A program made the translations under genes and the position numbers. DNA of 64,000 bases from Euzebyella marina (lineage in GTDB: Bacteria; Bacteroidota; Bacteroidia; Flavobacteriales; Flavobacteriaceae): contig NZ_JACYFK010000002.1 of the NCBI RefSeq assembly GCF_014855515.1, forward strand, positions 124,001-188,000, written 5' to 3'. Position 1 is the first letter of the stretch. Every line of letters begins with the position of its first letter. Below are positions 54,149 to 63,845 of this stretch, in pieces. The notes under the pieces were generated by a model. The model worked only from the letters and a program-made list of their open reading frames with translations. It was not told where the DNA came from and made no database searches.

Positions 54149-55297
54149 TTAGTAAATGGTTCCGTCTATGATTAAGTCAAGCTTGGAAATGAAAGCGTCG
54201 TGCACATCTTCTTGACTAAGAATCTGGCCTTTCTTTTTGGTATTGTTAGCGAGATTAAAACCAGCTTTTGCCGCAGCGAGTCTTTGTGCCGGTGTTCCGT
54301 GATGGCCTGAACTATCAAATCCGCAATCGCCAATGTTGAAAAATGCGGTCAAAAAGTCTTCCACTCTTTTCCAGTTATAAGTAGCCCCACGCTTGTGAGT
54401 TAGATAATAACCGGTAATAAAATCAGCCTCTAACTCGGTCATTCTAGTCGATTCAGGAGTATTGATAAAAGCGGGTACGGGATAATCCCAAACACCGAAG
54501 TTCAAAAATTGAATTTGGTGCCCCCATTCGTGGGCCAAAATACTTGACCATACTACTTTTGGGTCTAAACCGGTGTCCTCTAAAAAGGTGACAATTCCGT
54601 CACCTACAACAATCGTCCTGTCGAAGGTCGCAAAGCCATCAGAAGCAAAGAATGGATTTTCCGGTATTTGATCACTGTTGGTATTAAAGGTTTCGGCAAT
54701 CTCAAGAATGTAGTCAATGTCTTCAGGAGTAGCGGTCGAATAATTTTCGTAGATATATCGTATAAAATCAAGGTCTTCGAGAGTTTCGGTATGCTGCCCA
54801 TTAACTTCAATCAAATCGGCCATGTCCCAGAACTTTTCAAGACTTCGAACACGATTTTTAACATAGTTGGTATATTCACCATCTTCACCGAAATAATCGG
54901 TATTCTTACCTTCATAAGCAGCGGCTATTTGATTGATGGCAAAATAATCTTCTAGGATGATGCCAATGGCATCAGGGTTGCCATCCCATGCAGCTATAAA
55001 CCCATCTATCAAGAGGTCGTTATAGTAGTTGGCAACCTCGTTGAAAGGGGTAGGTCCGCATTCAGAAGGTTCAACCACTTCAGACAATTGAAGCTTTAAA
55101 TCAAAATCTTTGACCAATCCGGAGGATTCCAAATCAAAATGGCCGGTCGATGGTATTTCTAAGTTGGTAGATGCCTGGGCCTTTACGACTGCTTCTGGGG
55201 TCGCATCATCCTGTACAGAAAGGTCATCGGAACATGAGCTGATTAGAACTCCCATTGAAAGAGCTAACGGAAGGATTTTTGTAATCGTTGTTTTCAT
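54149..55297 (-). CDS. zinc metallopeptidase-like lipoprotein
   Basis: A 382-residue lipoprotein: MKTTITKILPLALSMGVLIS followed by SCS, with lipid attachment predicted on the cysteine. The motif ILAHEWGHQIQF is an HExxH zinc site, and ELEADFITGYY about 35 residues later offers the third ligand Glu, an arrangement resembling neutral zinc metallopeptidases of the YpfJ type, which also end in GHHGTPAQRLAA as here. It is therefore a surface or periplasmic peptidase candidate. Family call by motif; substrate unknown. Confidence 0.75.
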   Translation of the reverse strand: MKTTITKILPLALSMGVLISSCSDDLSVQDDATPEAVVKAQASTNLEIPSTGHFDLESSGLVKDFDLKLQLSEVVEPSECGPTPFNEVANYYNDLLIDGFIAAWDGNPDAIGIILEDYFAINQIAAAYEGKNTDYFGEDGEYTNYVKNRVRSLEKFWDMADLIEVNGQHTETLEDLDFIRYIYENYSTATPEDIDYILEIAETFNTNSDQIPENPFFASDGFATFDRTIVVGDGIVTFLEDTGLDPKVVWSSILAHEWGHQIQFLNFGVWDYPVPAFINTPESTRMTELEADFITGYYLTHKRGATYNWKRVEDFLTAFFNIGDCGFDSSGHHGTPAQRLAAAKAGFNLANNTKKKGQILSQEDVHDAFISKLDLIIDGTIY

Positions 55298-55476
55298 ATA
55301 GGTTCGTGTTTTTGAATTTGCATGAAAATATTAAGATTTTTTAACAATACTTGTTAAAAAAGAAACATTTTTAACAACTCTAGAGTTTTTTATTCAGTCC
55401 ATAAATGATTTCGACTATTTTTTTTATTTCACTATTAAAGCTAACTTGAACTACACTTTACCTAAAAACATAAACC

Positions 55477-57870
55477 TTGAAAAGAATACTTTGGGTGTTA
55501 TTTGTTTTGCTCGGCATAGTTCTAATAGCGGGCTTTTTCTTCATTAAAACATTAAAACCGGATTATGACGGCGAATTGGAATTGGAAAGTCTTCAACAAG
55601 AGGTTTCGGTTTATTATGATTCCTACGGAATTCCACATATATACGGAAGTAGTGAAAAAGACGCTTTTCGTGCCTTAGGCTATATTCACGCACAAGATAG
55701 GCTCTGGCAAATGGAGTTGTTGCGAAGAATTGGCAAAGGGCAGCTCTCTGAACTTTTCGGAAAAGACCTCATAAGTACCGATAAGTTCTTTCTTGCTTTG
55801 GGCATAGACGATGCCTCGGCCAAAACGGTCTCTCAGCTCAATAAAAATGATGAAGGGGTACAATTGACCCAAGCATATCTCGATGGTATCAATTCGTTCT
55901 TAAAAGAAGGCCCGACACCCGTAGAGTTTTACCTGACCGGTATTGAAAAGCGCCCGTTTGAGTTGACTGATGTATATAATGTTATGGGGTACATGGCCTT
56001 TAGTTTTGCCATGGCCCATAAAACAGACCCGTTGTTGACGAAAATGAAGGAACAGTTAGGACCACAATATTTAAAAGATTTGAGTATACACAGCGACACG
56101 TCTACTGTATGGTTGAAAAATACTTTACAAAGCGATAGTGTTTCCTTGAAAACTAATGAGGTTATCGCTGGAATTTTCAAAACTCTGGAAGCGTTGAATA
56201 TTCCACAATTTGAAGGCAGTAACAGTTGGGTTTTAGGCCCAGAAAAGACCAAGAACAAAAAAGTAATATTTGCCAATGACCCACATATTGGTTTTTCACA
56301 GCCTTCGGTATGGTACGAGGCCCATGTGGTGACACCTCAATACGAGAAATATGGTTACCATTTGGCGGGAGTTCCTTTTCCTATTCTGGGCCATGACCGC
56401 AATTTGGCTTACGGAATGACCATGTTCGAAAATGATGATGTCGATTTTTATTATGAAGATGAAAACCCGGAAGACAAATCACGATATAGGGTCAATGATA
56501 GCTGGCGTAGTTATGAAATGGTTGATAAGATTATAAAGGTCAAAGATTCAACAGATATTGAATTTACCTTTAAGAAAACCCATAGAGGCCCTATATTGAA
56601 CGGTATCGCCGATCAGGTCGACATGAAACGGCCCGTATCTATGTGGTGGGTATACACCCAACACGATAACCAGGTTATGAAAGCCTTGTACGAACTATCG
56701 CATGCGAACGATATAGATCAATTCAGGGCCAGTCTCAAATATATTCACGCGCCTGGGTTAAACATTATGTATGGTGATGCCAAAGACAATGTAGCATGGT
56801 GGGCAAGTGCCCATCTTTATCAAATACCAGATTCCGTCAATACCAAATTAATTTATGATGGCACTAATTATTTAGACGACCAGAAGAAGTATTTGGATTT
56901 TAGTCAAAATCCGCATGCAGAAAATCCCGATTGGCATTATGTCTATTCGGCCAACAATCAACCTGATAGTATTGCCGGTATGCTCTATCCGGGGTATTAT
57001 CTGCCCGAAAACAGAGCTAGAAGAATTGTTGATTTGTTGGATGCGAAAGACGATTGGGTAATGTCAGACGTTCAAAAGATGATCAATGATGTGAATTCAC
57101 CGGTTGATGTAGCGACTGTGAAGAGTTTGCTGAAGCTAATAGATATGGAAGGTTTAAGCGAATCTGATTTGGGAACGCTTGATGATTTAGGCGCATGGCA
57201 AGGTGGTTATGAGCTTGATGATTTAGAAGCAACGGTTTTTCATCGTTGGATGTTCTATGTTTTAAATGACGTGTTCAAAGACGAGCTAGGGCAGGGGTTG
57301 TTTGATGAGTTTATGTCTACGCATCTAATTAAACGAAGTATAGCACCTCTTGTAAACAATGAAAATTCGGTTTGGTGGAATGATGTTGCCACTGAAAAAG
57401 AAGAAACCGCAAAAGAAATAGTAACCCAGGCTTTTCACCAAGCAATTTCAGATTTAGAAAAATCGTTGGGAAGCGATAGGGAAAAATGGTTTTGGCAACG
57501 GGTACATACTCTAGAACACGGGCACCCGATAGGGCAAGTAGAAATGTTAAGAAGTTTTTTTAATGTCGGCCCCTTTGAAGTAGAAGGTTCAAGAGAGGTA
57601 ATCAACAATATGTACTTTCCTTATGGTGAAGATGGCAATTATAAAGTCAGTTCAGGTCCTTCGACCCGTAGAGTGATTGATTTTTCAGATATAGAAAATA
57701 GCATGAGCATTTTGCCGACTGGCCAATCCGGCAATCCTTTTAGTGAACATTACAAAGACCAGGCTCAAATGTATGCAGAAGGTAAATTTAGAAAAATGAT
57801 GATGAACAAAAAGGAAATTCAGGATCAAGCTGAATCTGTATTGAAATTCCTCCCTTCGAATAAAAATTAA
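55477..57870 (+). CDS. penicillin acylase family protein (Ntn hydrolase)
   Basis: A 797-residue autoprocessing amidohydrolase. One N-terminal membrane helix ([20 protein letters not shown]), an alpha chain, then the self-cleavage site before Ser248 in [11 protein letters not shown], which becomes the N-terminal nucleophile of the beta chain. [17 protein letters not shown] follows as in the family. Substrates may be acyl-homoserine lactones or other N-acyl amides, not necessarily penicillin. The start is TTG at 55477; an in-frame TAA lies only two codons upstream. It is 2 bp from yifB. Confidence 0.93.
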   Translation: MKRILWVLFVLLGIVLIAGFFFIKTLKPDYDGELELESLQQEVSVYYDSYGIPHIYGSSEKDAFRALGYIHAQDRLWQMELLRRIGKGQLSELFGKDLISTDKFFLALGIDDASAKTVSQLNKNDEGVQLTQAYLDGINSFLKEGPTPVEFYLTGIEKRPFELTDVYNVMGYMAFSFAMAHKTDPLLTKMKEQLGPQYLKDLSIHSDTSTVWLKNTLQSDSVSLKTNEVIAGIFKTLEALNIPQFEGSNSWVLGPEKTKNKKVIFANDPHIGFSQPSVWYEAHVVTPQYEKYGYHLAGVPFPILGHDRNLAYGMTMFENDDVDFYYEDENPEDKSRYRVNDSWRSYEMVDKIIKVKDSTDIEFTFKKTHRGPILNGIADQVDMKRPVSMWWVYTQHDNQVMKALYELSHANDIDQFRASLKYIHAPGLNIMYGDAKDNVAWWASAHLYQIPDSVNTKLIYDGTNYLDDQKKYLDFSQNPHAENPDWHYVYSANNQPDSIAGMLYPGYYLPENRARRIVDLLDAKDDWVMSDVQKMINDVNSPVDVATVKSLLKLIDMEGLSESDLGTLDDLGAWQGGYELDDLEATVFHRWMFYVLNDVFKDELGQGLFDEFMSTHLIKRSIAPLVNNENSVWWNDVATEKEETAKEIVTQAFHQAISDLEKSLGSDREKWFWQRVHTLEHGHPIGQVEMLRSFFNVGPFEVEGSREVINNMYFPYGEDGNYKVSSGPSTRRVIDFSDIENSMSILPTGQSGNPFSEHYKDQAQMYAEGKFRKMMMNKKEIQDQAESVLKFLPSNKN

Positions 57871-57872
57871 AT

Positions 57873-59408
57873 ATGCTTATAAAAGTTTTCGGAAGTGCCG
57901 TTTTTGGTGTCGAGGCCACTACAATAACATGTGAAGTCAATGTAGATACAGGGGTAGGCTATCATTTGGTGGGGTTGCCCGATAACGCTATCAAAGAGAG
58001 CAATTATCGTATTGCGGCTGCTCTACTTAATAACGGATATCGCATTCCCGGAAAGAAAATAACTTTAAACTTAGCGCCTGCCGATTTAAGAAAAGAAGGT
58101 TCTGCCTATGATTTGACTTTGGCAATCGGTATTCTTGCCGCTTCCGGACAGATTAAATCGGAAAATATAGAGAAGTATATTATCATGGGTGAATTGTCTT
58201 TAGATGGAAGTTTACATTCCATCAAAGGGGCGTTACCCATTGCTATAAAAGCAAGGGAAGAGGGCTTTGAAGGCTTTATTCTACCTAAGGAGAACGCAAA
58301 AGAGGCTGCCATAGTTTCAGACCTGAAGGTTTATGGAGTCGACAATATAGCCGAAGTCATTTCATTTTTTGATAAAGGTGAGCCCTTAGAGCAAACAATC
58401 ATCGATACTCGCGAAGAATTTTATAAAAACCTTGATTTTCCCGAGTTTGATTTTTCAGATGTCAAAGGCCAGGAAAGTATTAAGCGTTGCATGGAGATTG
58501 CTGCGGCTGGCGGACACAATATCATTCTCATCGGTCCACCCGGAGCCGGAAAAACTATGTTGGCCAAAAGATTACCCTCCATATTACCTCCGATGACATT
58601 ACACGAGGCTCTTGAAACTACGAAAATACATAGCGTAGTCGGTAAGCTGAAAAACATGGGGCTCATGAGCCAACGGCCGTTCAGAAGTCCTCACCACACC
58701 ATTTCGGATGTCGCATTAGTTGGCGGGGGAGCTTATCCTCAACCCGGGGAGATTTCATTGTCACATAACGGAGTATTGTTTTTAGACGAGCTTCCCGAAT
58801 TCAAAAGAAGCGTTCTTGAGGTCATGCGTCAACCTTTGGAAGATCGTGAAGTAACTATTTCAAGAGCAAGATTTACGGTAACCTATCCTAGTAGCTTTAT
58901 GTTGGTAGCCAGTATGAACCCTAGTCCCGGAGGATATTTTAATGACCCGGATGCACCGGTAACTTCTTCTCCGGCTGAAATGCAGCGCTACCTCAGTAAA
59001 ATTTCAGGACCTCTTTTAGATAGAATCGATATTCATATCGAGGTTACACCGGTTCCTTTTGAGAAGTTGTCCGATGACAGAAAGGGGGAGAGCAGTGTAG
59101 ATATTAGGAAAAGAGTAACGGCCGCAAGAGAGGTTCAAACCGAGAGGTTTGAGGGCCTTGAAAATGTGCATTACAATGCCCAAATGAGTACTAAGCAAAT
59201 TAGGGAGTTCTGTCGATTAGATTCGAACTCAAAAGAACTGCTCAAAAATGCTATGGAAAGATTGAACCTATCTGCCAGGGCCTATGATAGAATTTTGAAA
59301 GTGGCCCGAACTATTGCCGATTTAGATAATTCAGAATCTGTTCAGGGCAATCATATAGCTGAAGCTATTCAATATAGAAGTTTGGATAGAGAAGGATGGT
59401 TGGGTTGA
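57873..59408 (+). CDS. YifB/ComM family AAA+ ATPase
   Basis: A 511-residue protein of the magnesium-chelatase-like AAA+ group: an N-terminal Lon-like domain ([20 protein letters not shown]), the ATPase core with Walker [16 protein letters not shown] and Walker [12 protein letters not shown], and a C-terminal lid domain. ComM homologues act as branch-migration helicases in natural transformation. It follows the acylase gene by 2 bp and has a strong downstream terminator. Confidence 0.93.
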   Translation: MLIKVFGSAVFGVEATTITCEVNVDTGVGYHLVGLPDNAIKESNYRIAAALLNNGYRIPGKKITLNLAPADLRKEGSAYDLTLAIGILAASGQIKSENIEKYIIMGELSLDGSLHSIKGALPIAIKAREEGFEGFILPKENAKEAAIVSDLKVYGVDNIAEVISFFDKGEPLEQTIIDTREEFYKNLDFPEFDFSDVKGQESIKRCMEIAAAGGHNIILIGPPGAGKTMLAKRLPSILPPMTLHEALETTKIHSVVGKLKNMGLMSQRPFRSPHHTISDVALVGGGAYPQPGEISLSHNGVLFLDELPEFKRSVLEVMRQPLEDREVTISRARFTVTYPSSFMLVASMNPSPGGYFNDPDAPVTSSPAEMQRYLSKISGPLLDRIDIHIEVTPVPFEKLSDDRKGESSVDIRKRVTAAREVQTERFEGLENVHYNAQMSTKQIREFCRLDSNSKELLKNAMERLNLSARAYDRILKVARTIADLDNSESVQGNHIAEAIQYRSLDREGWLG

Positions 59409-59423
59409 AGTAGATTTGATTGT

Positions 59424-59469
59424 AAAAAAAGGAACCCCGCTAAAATTTTAGCGGGGTTCCTTTTTTTAA
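59424..59469. terminator. bidirectional terminator after yifB
   Basis: GGAACCCCGCTAAAA/TTTTAGCGGGGTTCC perfect inverted repeat with AAAAAAA before and TTTTTTT after. Stops yifB from one side and the 27-codon gene from the other. Confidence 0.92.
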
Positions 59470-59484
59470 TATTTCGTTTGTTGA

Positions 59485-59568
59485 CTAGCGCTCGATGTCT
59501 TTCATTATTCTAATAAAAAGCTGACGCTCTTCTTCTAATCTTCTAAATACCTGTAGGATTCTCTTCAT
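59485..59568 (-). CDS. tiny 27-residue protein gene with its own promoter and terminator
   Basis: MKRILQVFRRLEEERQLFIR, then IMKDIER and stop: a highly charged, amphipathic helical peptide. A perfect -7 element (59601-59594) lies upstream with a start expected near 59589 and leader of about 20 nt, and a strong terminator begins 16 bp after the stop. The whole unit would be an RNA of about 165 nt, so it may instead be, or also be, a small regulatory RNA. No family recognised. Confidence 0.55.
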   Translation of the reverse strand: MKRILQVFRRLEEERQLFIRIMKDIER

Positions 59569-59593
59569 TGTTCTAGGGGTTTTTTAGAGAACC

Positions 59594-59601
59594 CAAATAT
59601 A
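59594..59601 (-). promoter_or_regulatory. -7 promoter element of the 27-codon gene
   Basis: TATATTTG on the minus strand, perfect TAnnTTTG, 26 bp upstream of the ATG at 59568. Confidence 0.6.
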
Positions 59602-59676
59602 TCATTTCAGATTTTAATGGAAAGATAAAGTGCATATTTTTTCGATGAAATGCACTTTTAGGTTCATCCATCAAGT

Positions 59677-59714
59677 AAAAACCGCGACACTATAATCAGA
59701 TGTCGCGGTTTTTG
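59677..59714. terminator. bidirectional terminator between tiny genes
   Basis: AAAACCGCGACA/TGTCGCGGTTTTT stem with a 12-nt loop, A/T runs on both sides. It lies about 100 bp downstream of the 32-residue gene on the minus strand. Confidence 0.88.
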
Positions 59715-59810
59715 ATTAAAAGACTAATTGTAAATCGAGGTATCTCAAACTGTACGGTTTTACCCTACACTAGGTACACTTGCATTTATTGAAATACCTG
59801 TGCATTTTGT

Positions 59811-59909
59811 TTAAAAGGGATAACTATAAATTAAGAAAATAGTCATCGCAATGATAAACACAATGTTGAAGGCCACGTAGATGTAGGTAAGTTTGTCTTT
59901 AAATTTCAT
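59811..59909 (-). CDS. tiny membrane protein (32 residues)
   Basis: MKFKDKLTYIYVAFNIVFII followed by AMTIFLIYSYPF: a short basic N-terminus and one membrane helix of about 20 residues. TATATTCG at 59944-59937 on the minus strand is a one-mismatch -7 element with a start near 59932, and a strong terminator lies downstream (59677-59714). No family recognised. Together these support a real single-helix membrane peptide. Confidence 0.5.
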   Translation of the reverse strand: MKFKDKLTYIYVAFNIVFIIAMTIFLIYSYPF

Positions 59910-60064
59910 TTTCTAATGTGTCTCATTATCACTAAACGAATATACCTACTAATTAAGAATACTTTACATAGAAAAACCCCATAATTTTGAGGGAATTATC
60001 CTAAAATAATGGGGTGATTCTAATTTTGATTTAGGGTATTCTTTATCTACAATTGATTGAATAC

Positions 60065-61150
60065 TTATAATTTAACAAGAGAATTGCTTGCTGCCGACTT
60101 ATAGACAGCTTCTACAACGCGAATATCTCTTAACCCTTCTTCACCAGGCACCATCAATTCTGTATTGTTGAGCAGTGCGAGCGCATCGTCGTCCATCTGT
60201 TTGGCCTGTTGATTTTCAATGGGAAAATTTATTTCTGTTCCGTTTGACATGATTCCTTTGTTACCTAAGTAAGCCGACTGCGGTTCCATTTGGGCCCATC
60301 CCTTTTCATAATTAATCTTCAAGTAGTTCATATTGATTCCAAAACTTGTATGACAGGCGGCTCGAGCCCCACTGGGGAATTCAAGCTGAAACATAGCTGT
60401 TTCTTCCACCTCATGGTAGATTTCTGGTCTTGTAGTAAAAGTTTGGGCCAAAACTGAAATAGGTTCTTCACCCGTGGCCAATCGCGCACCCTGAATCGCA
60501 TAAACACCCATGTCACCCATAACGCCTCCGCCCATGGCCTTTTTTTGCTTCCAATGATCGGTACGGTTATCAACATACCCTGCCGCCGATGTCACCATAC
60601 GTACCTTGCCGAAGGTGTTATCTTTGGCCAATTTCATATAGGCTTGAATATTGGGATCGTGCTGGCATCTATAGCCAATTGCCAGCTTCACTTTGTTGTC
60701 GGAGCATGCTTTGATCATCTTCTCGCAATCGGCCACTGATGGAGCCATTGGCTTTTCGCACCAAACATGTTTTCCTGCTTTTGCTGCTCTTACAACATAT
60801 TCAGCATGCATCGAAGGCGGTAGCACCACATAAACCACATCGATATCAAAATTGTTCGCTATCGAATCAAAATTTTTATAGTCGTAAATATTTTTATCGG
60901 CAATACCGTATTTTTCTTTCCATACCGGTATTTTTTCAGGGCTTCCGGTAACGATTCCCCGCAGTTCACAATGTTTTGTCAATTGTAACGCCGGGGCCAA
61001 TAAATCGGTACTATAGTAACCTAGGCCTACCAGGGCAATACCTAGTTTTTCTTTTTGTTGAAAAGTACTCGACCAAAGAGGGTTTGGGGCAAAAGCCGTT
61101 GATGCCGCCAGTAGTCCGGTTTGCTTTAAGAAGGTGCGTCTGTTGTTCAT
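60065..61150 (-). CDS. Gfo/Idh/MocA-family oxidoreductase with Tat signal
   Basis: A 361-residue NAD(P)-dependent sugar oxidoreductase exported by the Tat pathway: the N-terminus NNRRTFLKQTGLLAASTAFA carries the twin arginine and a hydrophobic stretch. The nucleotide-binding domain has GIALVGLGYYSTDLLAPAL, and the catalytic lysine is in HVWCEKPMAPSVADCEKMI. The C-terminal beta domain includes GGGVMGDMGVYAIQGARLAT. Such exported members in Bacteroidetes act on sugars or keto-glycosides; substrate unknown. Confidence 0.9.
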   Translation of the reverse strand: MNNRRTFLKQTGLLAASTAFAPNPLWSSTFQQKEKLGIALVGLGYYSTDLLAPALQLTKHCELRGIVTGSPEKIPVWKEKYGIADKNIYDYKNFDSIANNFDIDVVYVVLPPSMHAEYVVRAAKAGKHVWCEKPMAPSVADCEKMIKACSDNKVKLAIGYRCQHDPNIQAYMKLAKDNTFGKVRMVTSAAGYVDNRTDHWKQKKAMGGGVMGDMGVYAIQGARLATGEEPISVLAQTFTTRPEIYHEVEETAMFQLEFPSGARAACHTSFGINMNYLKINYEKGWAQMEPQSAYLGNKGIMSNGTEINFPIENQQAKQMDDDALALLNNTELMVPGEEGLRDIRVVEAVYKSAASNSLVKL

Positions 61151-61705
61151 TTGTAGTTGTTTTTCTTGAGTTTAGAGAATTAAGCACAGAAATTACAATA
61201 AGAAATTCAATAAACCAATAAGTGAAAAACAACCCAAAACTTTATTAATCTATAAGCAAAAGTATTGAACAATGGTCAAGGCACAGTCTTAAAGAATATG
61301 ACATAGAGTGACCATATAAAACAAATGGCGCATAGAAGGTAGACTAAGTAGTCATTAGAGGATGCATTATCTTTCATGACATGGGTTTTATATTAAAACG
61401 TTTAGAAGAGTAATTCCCTATTCAATTTTCGAGAAAGAACCGATTATTTCGTTTTTCCACCCGTACCTCGATATTCGGTAAGATAAAATCTTTCATTGGG
61501 TTTCCCTAACCCTGTATTCTTCTTAAAGACAAACGATTAGATGACCATTTTTATAATTATGCCGTATAGTGGTTCATCGATACATATAATCTGACGTTTT
61601 GTACAATCACAAATTATAGAATTGCCGTATATCGTTAATTTAGTAGTAATTCTTACTTGGTTTTGTAAGTATGGAAAAATCTCTACTGGTGTAATCTAAA
61701 AAATC
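61151..61705. other. intergenic region between the oxidoreductase and metzincin genes
   Basis: About 555 bp, AT-rich. Contains only the low-confidence 33-codon frame listed separately, and must hold the promoters of both flanking divergent genes. No clear terminator or TAnnTTTG close to 61712 was recognised. Confidence 0.4.
61276..61377 (-). CDS. possible tiny membrane protein (33 residues)
   Basis: MKDNASSNDYLVYLLCAICF followed by IWSLYVIFFKTVP: polar start, one hydrophobic helix, basic end, resembling in layout the 32-residue peptide at 59811. No good -7 element or terminator was found, so support is weak. Confidence 0.3.
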   Translation of the reverse strand: MKDNASSNDYLVYLLCAICFIWSLYVIFFKTVP

Positions 61706-61711
61706 TTGGTT

Positions 61712-62800
61712 ATGGGCAATCAAAATGAAATTCGATATTGCAATCTTCCGCAAATGCCACAAAGGGCTTTCAATGTTCCTGTGGGACCTATGCGTTTGGA
61801 AGCTATTTTAGTGATGGCCAAAAAATGGGTAAACGGTACTAAATTAAAATATTCCTTTTTTGAAGGGGATGGGTTTTTTACTACAGTAACCGATAGCTCA
61901 GGTAATCAGTCAAAGTTATTTTGGAAAGGAACAGAAAGCGAAAAAGAAGCGGTACGTAATGCCTTTAAGAAATGGAAGAGTCAGGGAATAGGTCTTGAGT
62001 TTGAAGAATCTTCAGATTTTAGAGATTCGATTATTCGTATCGGTTTTGCCAAAGGAGAGGGTTCTTGGTCATACGTTGGTCGCGATGCTTGGGATATACC
62101 AAAAGAGCAAAGAACCATGAACTTTGGGTGGGATATAGTTTCAGACGAGGATACCATTTTACATGAAATAGGTCATGCTATGGGTTTTCCGCATGAACAT
62201 CAAAATCCCAAAGCTGGTATAGTATGGGATGAAGAGGCTGTTTACACCTCACTGGCCGGCCCGCCAAACTATTGGTCTCGAGATCAGACCTATCACAATA
62301 TCATTAGAAAAATATCGCCCGATGATGTTCAGGGCTCCAGTTGGGATCCCAATTCTATTATGCATTACCCGTTCGGGGCCAACATGATAATATCCCCTGA
62401 AGAATATAAAGATGGCCTTAGACCCGAAGATGGTCTTTCTGAGAGAGATATTGCCTGGGTAAAGCAGTTTTATCCAAAAATAGACAAGAGAACCTTCGTA
62501 GAATTAAAAGCCTTTCATTCAGAGATTATATCTATTAATGCAGGTGACCAGATTAATTTAGAATTTTCTCCTGAAGAGTCGAGAACCTTTACCGTACGAA
62601 CCTTTGGTAATATGGACACGGTTATGGTACTATCTGAAGTTGTAGATGGTGAAAACCAATATCTTTCAGGTGATGATGATAGTGGTGAAGATAGAAACTC
62701 TTCAATTCAGATAAAATTGTTAAAAGGCAAAAAGTATATTGTCAACATTCGTTTGTACTATAAAACGAGTGCTGGTGATACCTGTGTAATGGTTTATTGA
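61712..62800 (+). CDS. astacin-like metzincin protease without evident signal peptide
   Basis: A 362-residue metalloprotease. H151 begins HEIGHAMGFPHEHQ, the HExxHxxGxxHE zinc site of M12A/metzincin enzymes, and SIMHYPFG is the Met-turn. NFGWDI precedes the zinc helix as in astacins. A C-terminal beta domain (about 265-362) with INAGDQINLEFSPEESRTF resembles the pre-peptidase C-terminal (PPC) type. The N-terminus MGNQNEIRYCNLPQMPQRAF has no hydrophobic signal, unusual for an astacin. Start at ATG 61712, two codons inside the open frame's TTG. Confidence 0.85.
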   Translation: MGNQNEIRYCNLPQMPQRAFNVPVGPMRLEAILVMAKKWVNGTKLKYSFFEGDGFFTTVTDSSGNQSKLFWKGTESEKEAVRNAFKKWKSQGIGLEFEESSDFRDSIIRIGFAKGEGSWSYVGRDAWDIPKEQRTMNFGWDIVSDEDTILHEIGHAMGFPHEHQNPKAGIVWDEEAVYTSLAGPPNYWSRDQTYHNIIRKISPDDVQGSSWDPNSIMHYPFGANMIISPEEYKDGLRPEDGLSERDIAWVKQFYPKIDKRTFVELKAFHSEIISINAGDQINLEFSPEESRTFTVRTFGNMDTVMVLSEVVDGENQYLSGDDDSGEDRNSSIQIKLLKGKKYIVNIRLYYKTSAGDTCVMVY

Positions 62801-62821
62801 GTATAAAGCGGTCGTAAGGGG

Positions 62822-63385
62822 TTACAGTTGGTACTCCTCATTATTCCGGTCTTTGTTTTCAATTTTTCCCGCCGAAAATAGGTCTTTTAAAATGTAAGCG
62901 GCAATAATGGTGATACCTAGAACCAACAGCGGAATAGCAAATTTCCAATTCATTACATTCAAAAGGCTTCCGGCAATGATAGCCAAGGCGCCTACGACCA
63001 TGGCAAAGTTCCACATGACCTGAATTTTCTGATTTTTCGCTTTTCGGTCCTCATCTAGAAAATAGGCCGTACCTTCCATGATGAACCATGTCATAAATGA
63101 AATGCCGACAATGATTTGTAGAAAGAGGGTATGTTGAAAGTCTAAAATCCGAAGTATTCCATTGGTTGTCCAACTTAAAACAAGTACCAGCTTTACAATA
63201 TCAAGAAATTTTCTGTCAGATTTGTTCCAGAACCTAAAGAAGTATAAAATTCCGGTATTGGCAAAACCAAAGAGCACAATAGGTATAGCGTAGGGCCATT
63301 CAAGAATTTTCAATAGCATGCCAAGTAAGATGACTGTCATTGAAATTCTTAAAGGTACCTTTAAAATTTTCTCTTTTTTAGGCAT
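62822..63385 (-). CDS. GldL-related multi-pass membrane protein
   Basis: A 187-residue protein with about five membrane helices, including VTLLGMLLKILEW-like and VGALAIIAGSLLNVMNWKFA segments; the pattern G-x-x-x-K/N-x-(M/E)-x-W resembles the gliding-motility protein GldL and its relatives in Bacteroidetes. It is not next to other gld genes, so a gliding role is not implied. It is separated from the zinc-ribbon gene by 16 bp on the same strand. Confidence 0.6.
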   Translation of the reverse strand: MPKKEKILKVPLRISMTVILLGMLLKILEWPYAIPIVLFGFANTGILYFFRFWNKSDRKFLDIVKLVLVLSWTTNGILRILDFQHTLFLQIIVGISFMTWFIMEGTAYFLDEDRKAKNQKIQVMWNFAMVVGALAIIAGSLLNVMNWKFAIPLLVLGITIIAAYILKDLFSAGKIENKDRNNEEYQL

Positions 63386-63401
63386 AATGAAAGTATTTGG
63401 T

Positions 63402-63845
63402 TTAGATGGCCTTTATGTGCACACGTAGTCCTTCCATAATTCCAAGAATATTATTAACGGTTTCCTTCAGATAATATTTTATAAGTACATGAGGTATTCT
63501 GATGGTCGTAAAACCGTTTTTGAAAGAATGCATGGCTTCTTCCAGATCGTTTATAGCTTGCTCGTGTGTAAGCATATGGTACTCTGCATCAATTTCGATG
63601 TTGAGTTTTACCCTAGAAATGGCAATGTCTATTGACTTGGTACCATCCCACCACTCTAACATGGCGGTAACACCGGCTTCTTTTAAGCCGTAATACAATT
63701 GAATAGCCTCTACTGGAGTTTTATGGCTTTCAATAAGTTTCACCATACGCTTTCGGTGCGCTTGGCAAAGTTCTACTCCTAACGACTCCATGGCGAGCTT
63801 GTGCTCAGAGTGGTCGAGTTGTTTATTACATTCTAAACAGGTCAT
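63402..63845 (-). CDS. zinc-ribbon protein with DUF559-like endonuclease fold
   Basis: A 147-residue protein beginning MTCLECNKQLDHSEHKLAME. The N-terminus has a CxxC pair (CLEC) and later LCQAH, a likely zinc ribbon. The C-terminal half, SIDIAISRVKLNIEIDAEYH then DLEEAMHSFKNGFTTIRIPH, resembles the PD-(D/E)xK nuclease core of DUF559 proteins: Asp in SIDIA and the ExD in IEID. Start placed at the internal ATG at 63845 because the zinc ribbon begins there; the open frame continues upstream to 63956. Nuclease activity is inferred. Confidence 0.65.
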   Translation of the reverse strand: MTCLECNKQLDHSEHKLAMESLGVELCQAHRKRMVKLIESHKTPVEAIQLYYGLKEAGVTAMLEWWDGTKSIDIAISRVKLNIEIDAEYHMLTHEQAINDLEEAMHSFKNGFTTIRIPHVLIKYYLKETVNNILGIMEGLRVHIKAI

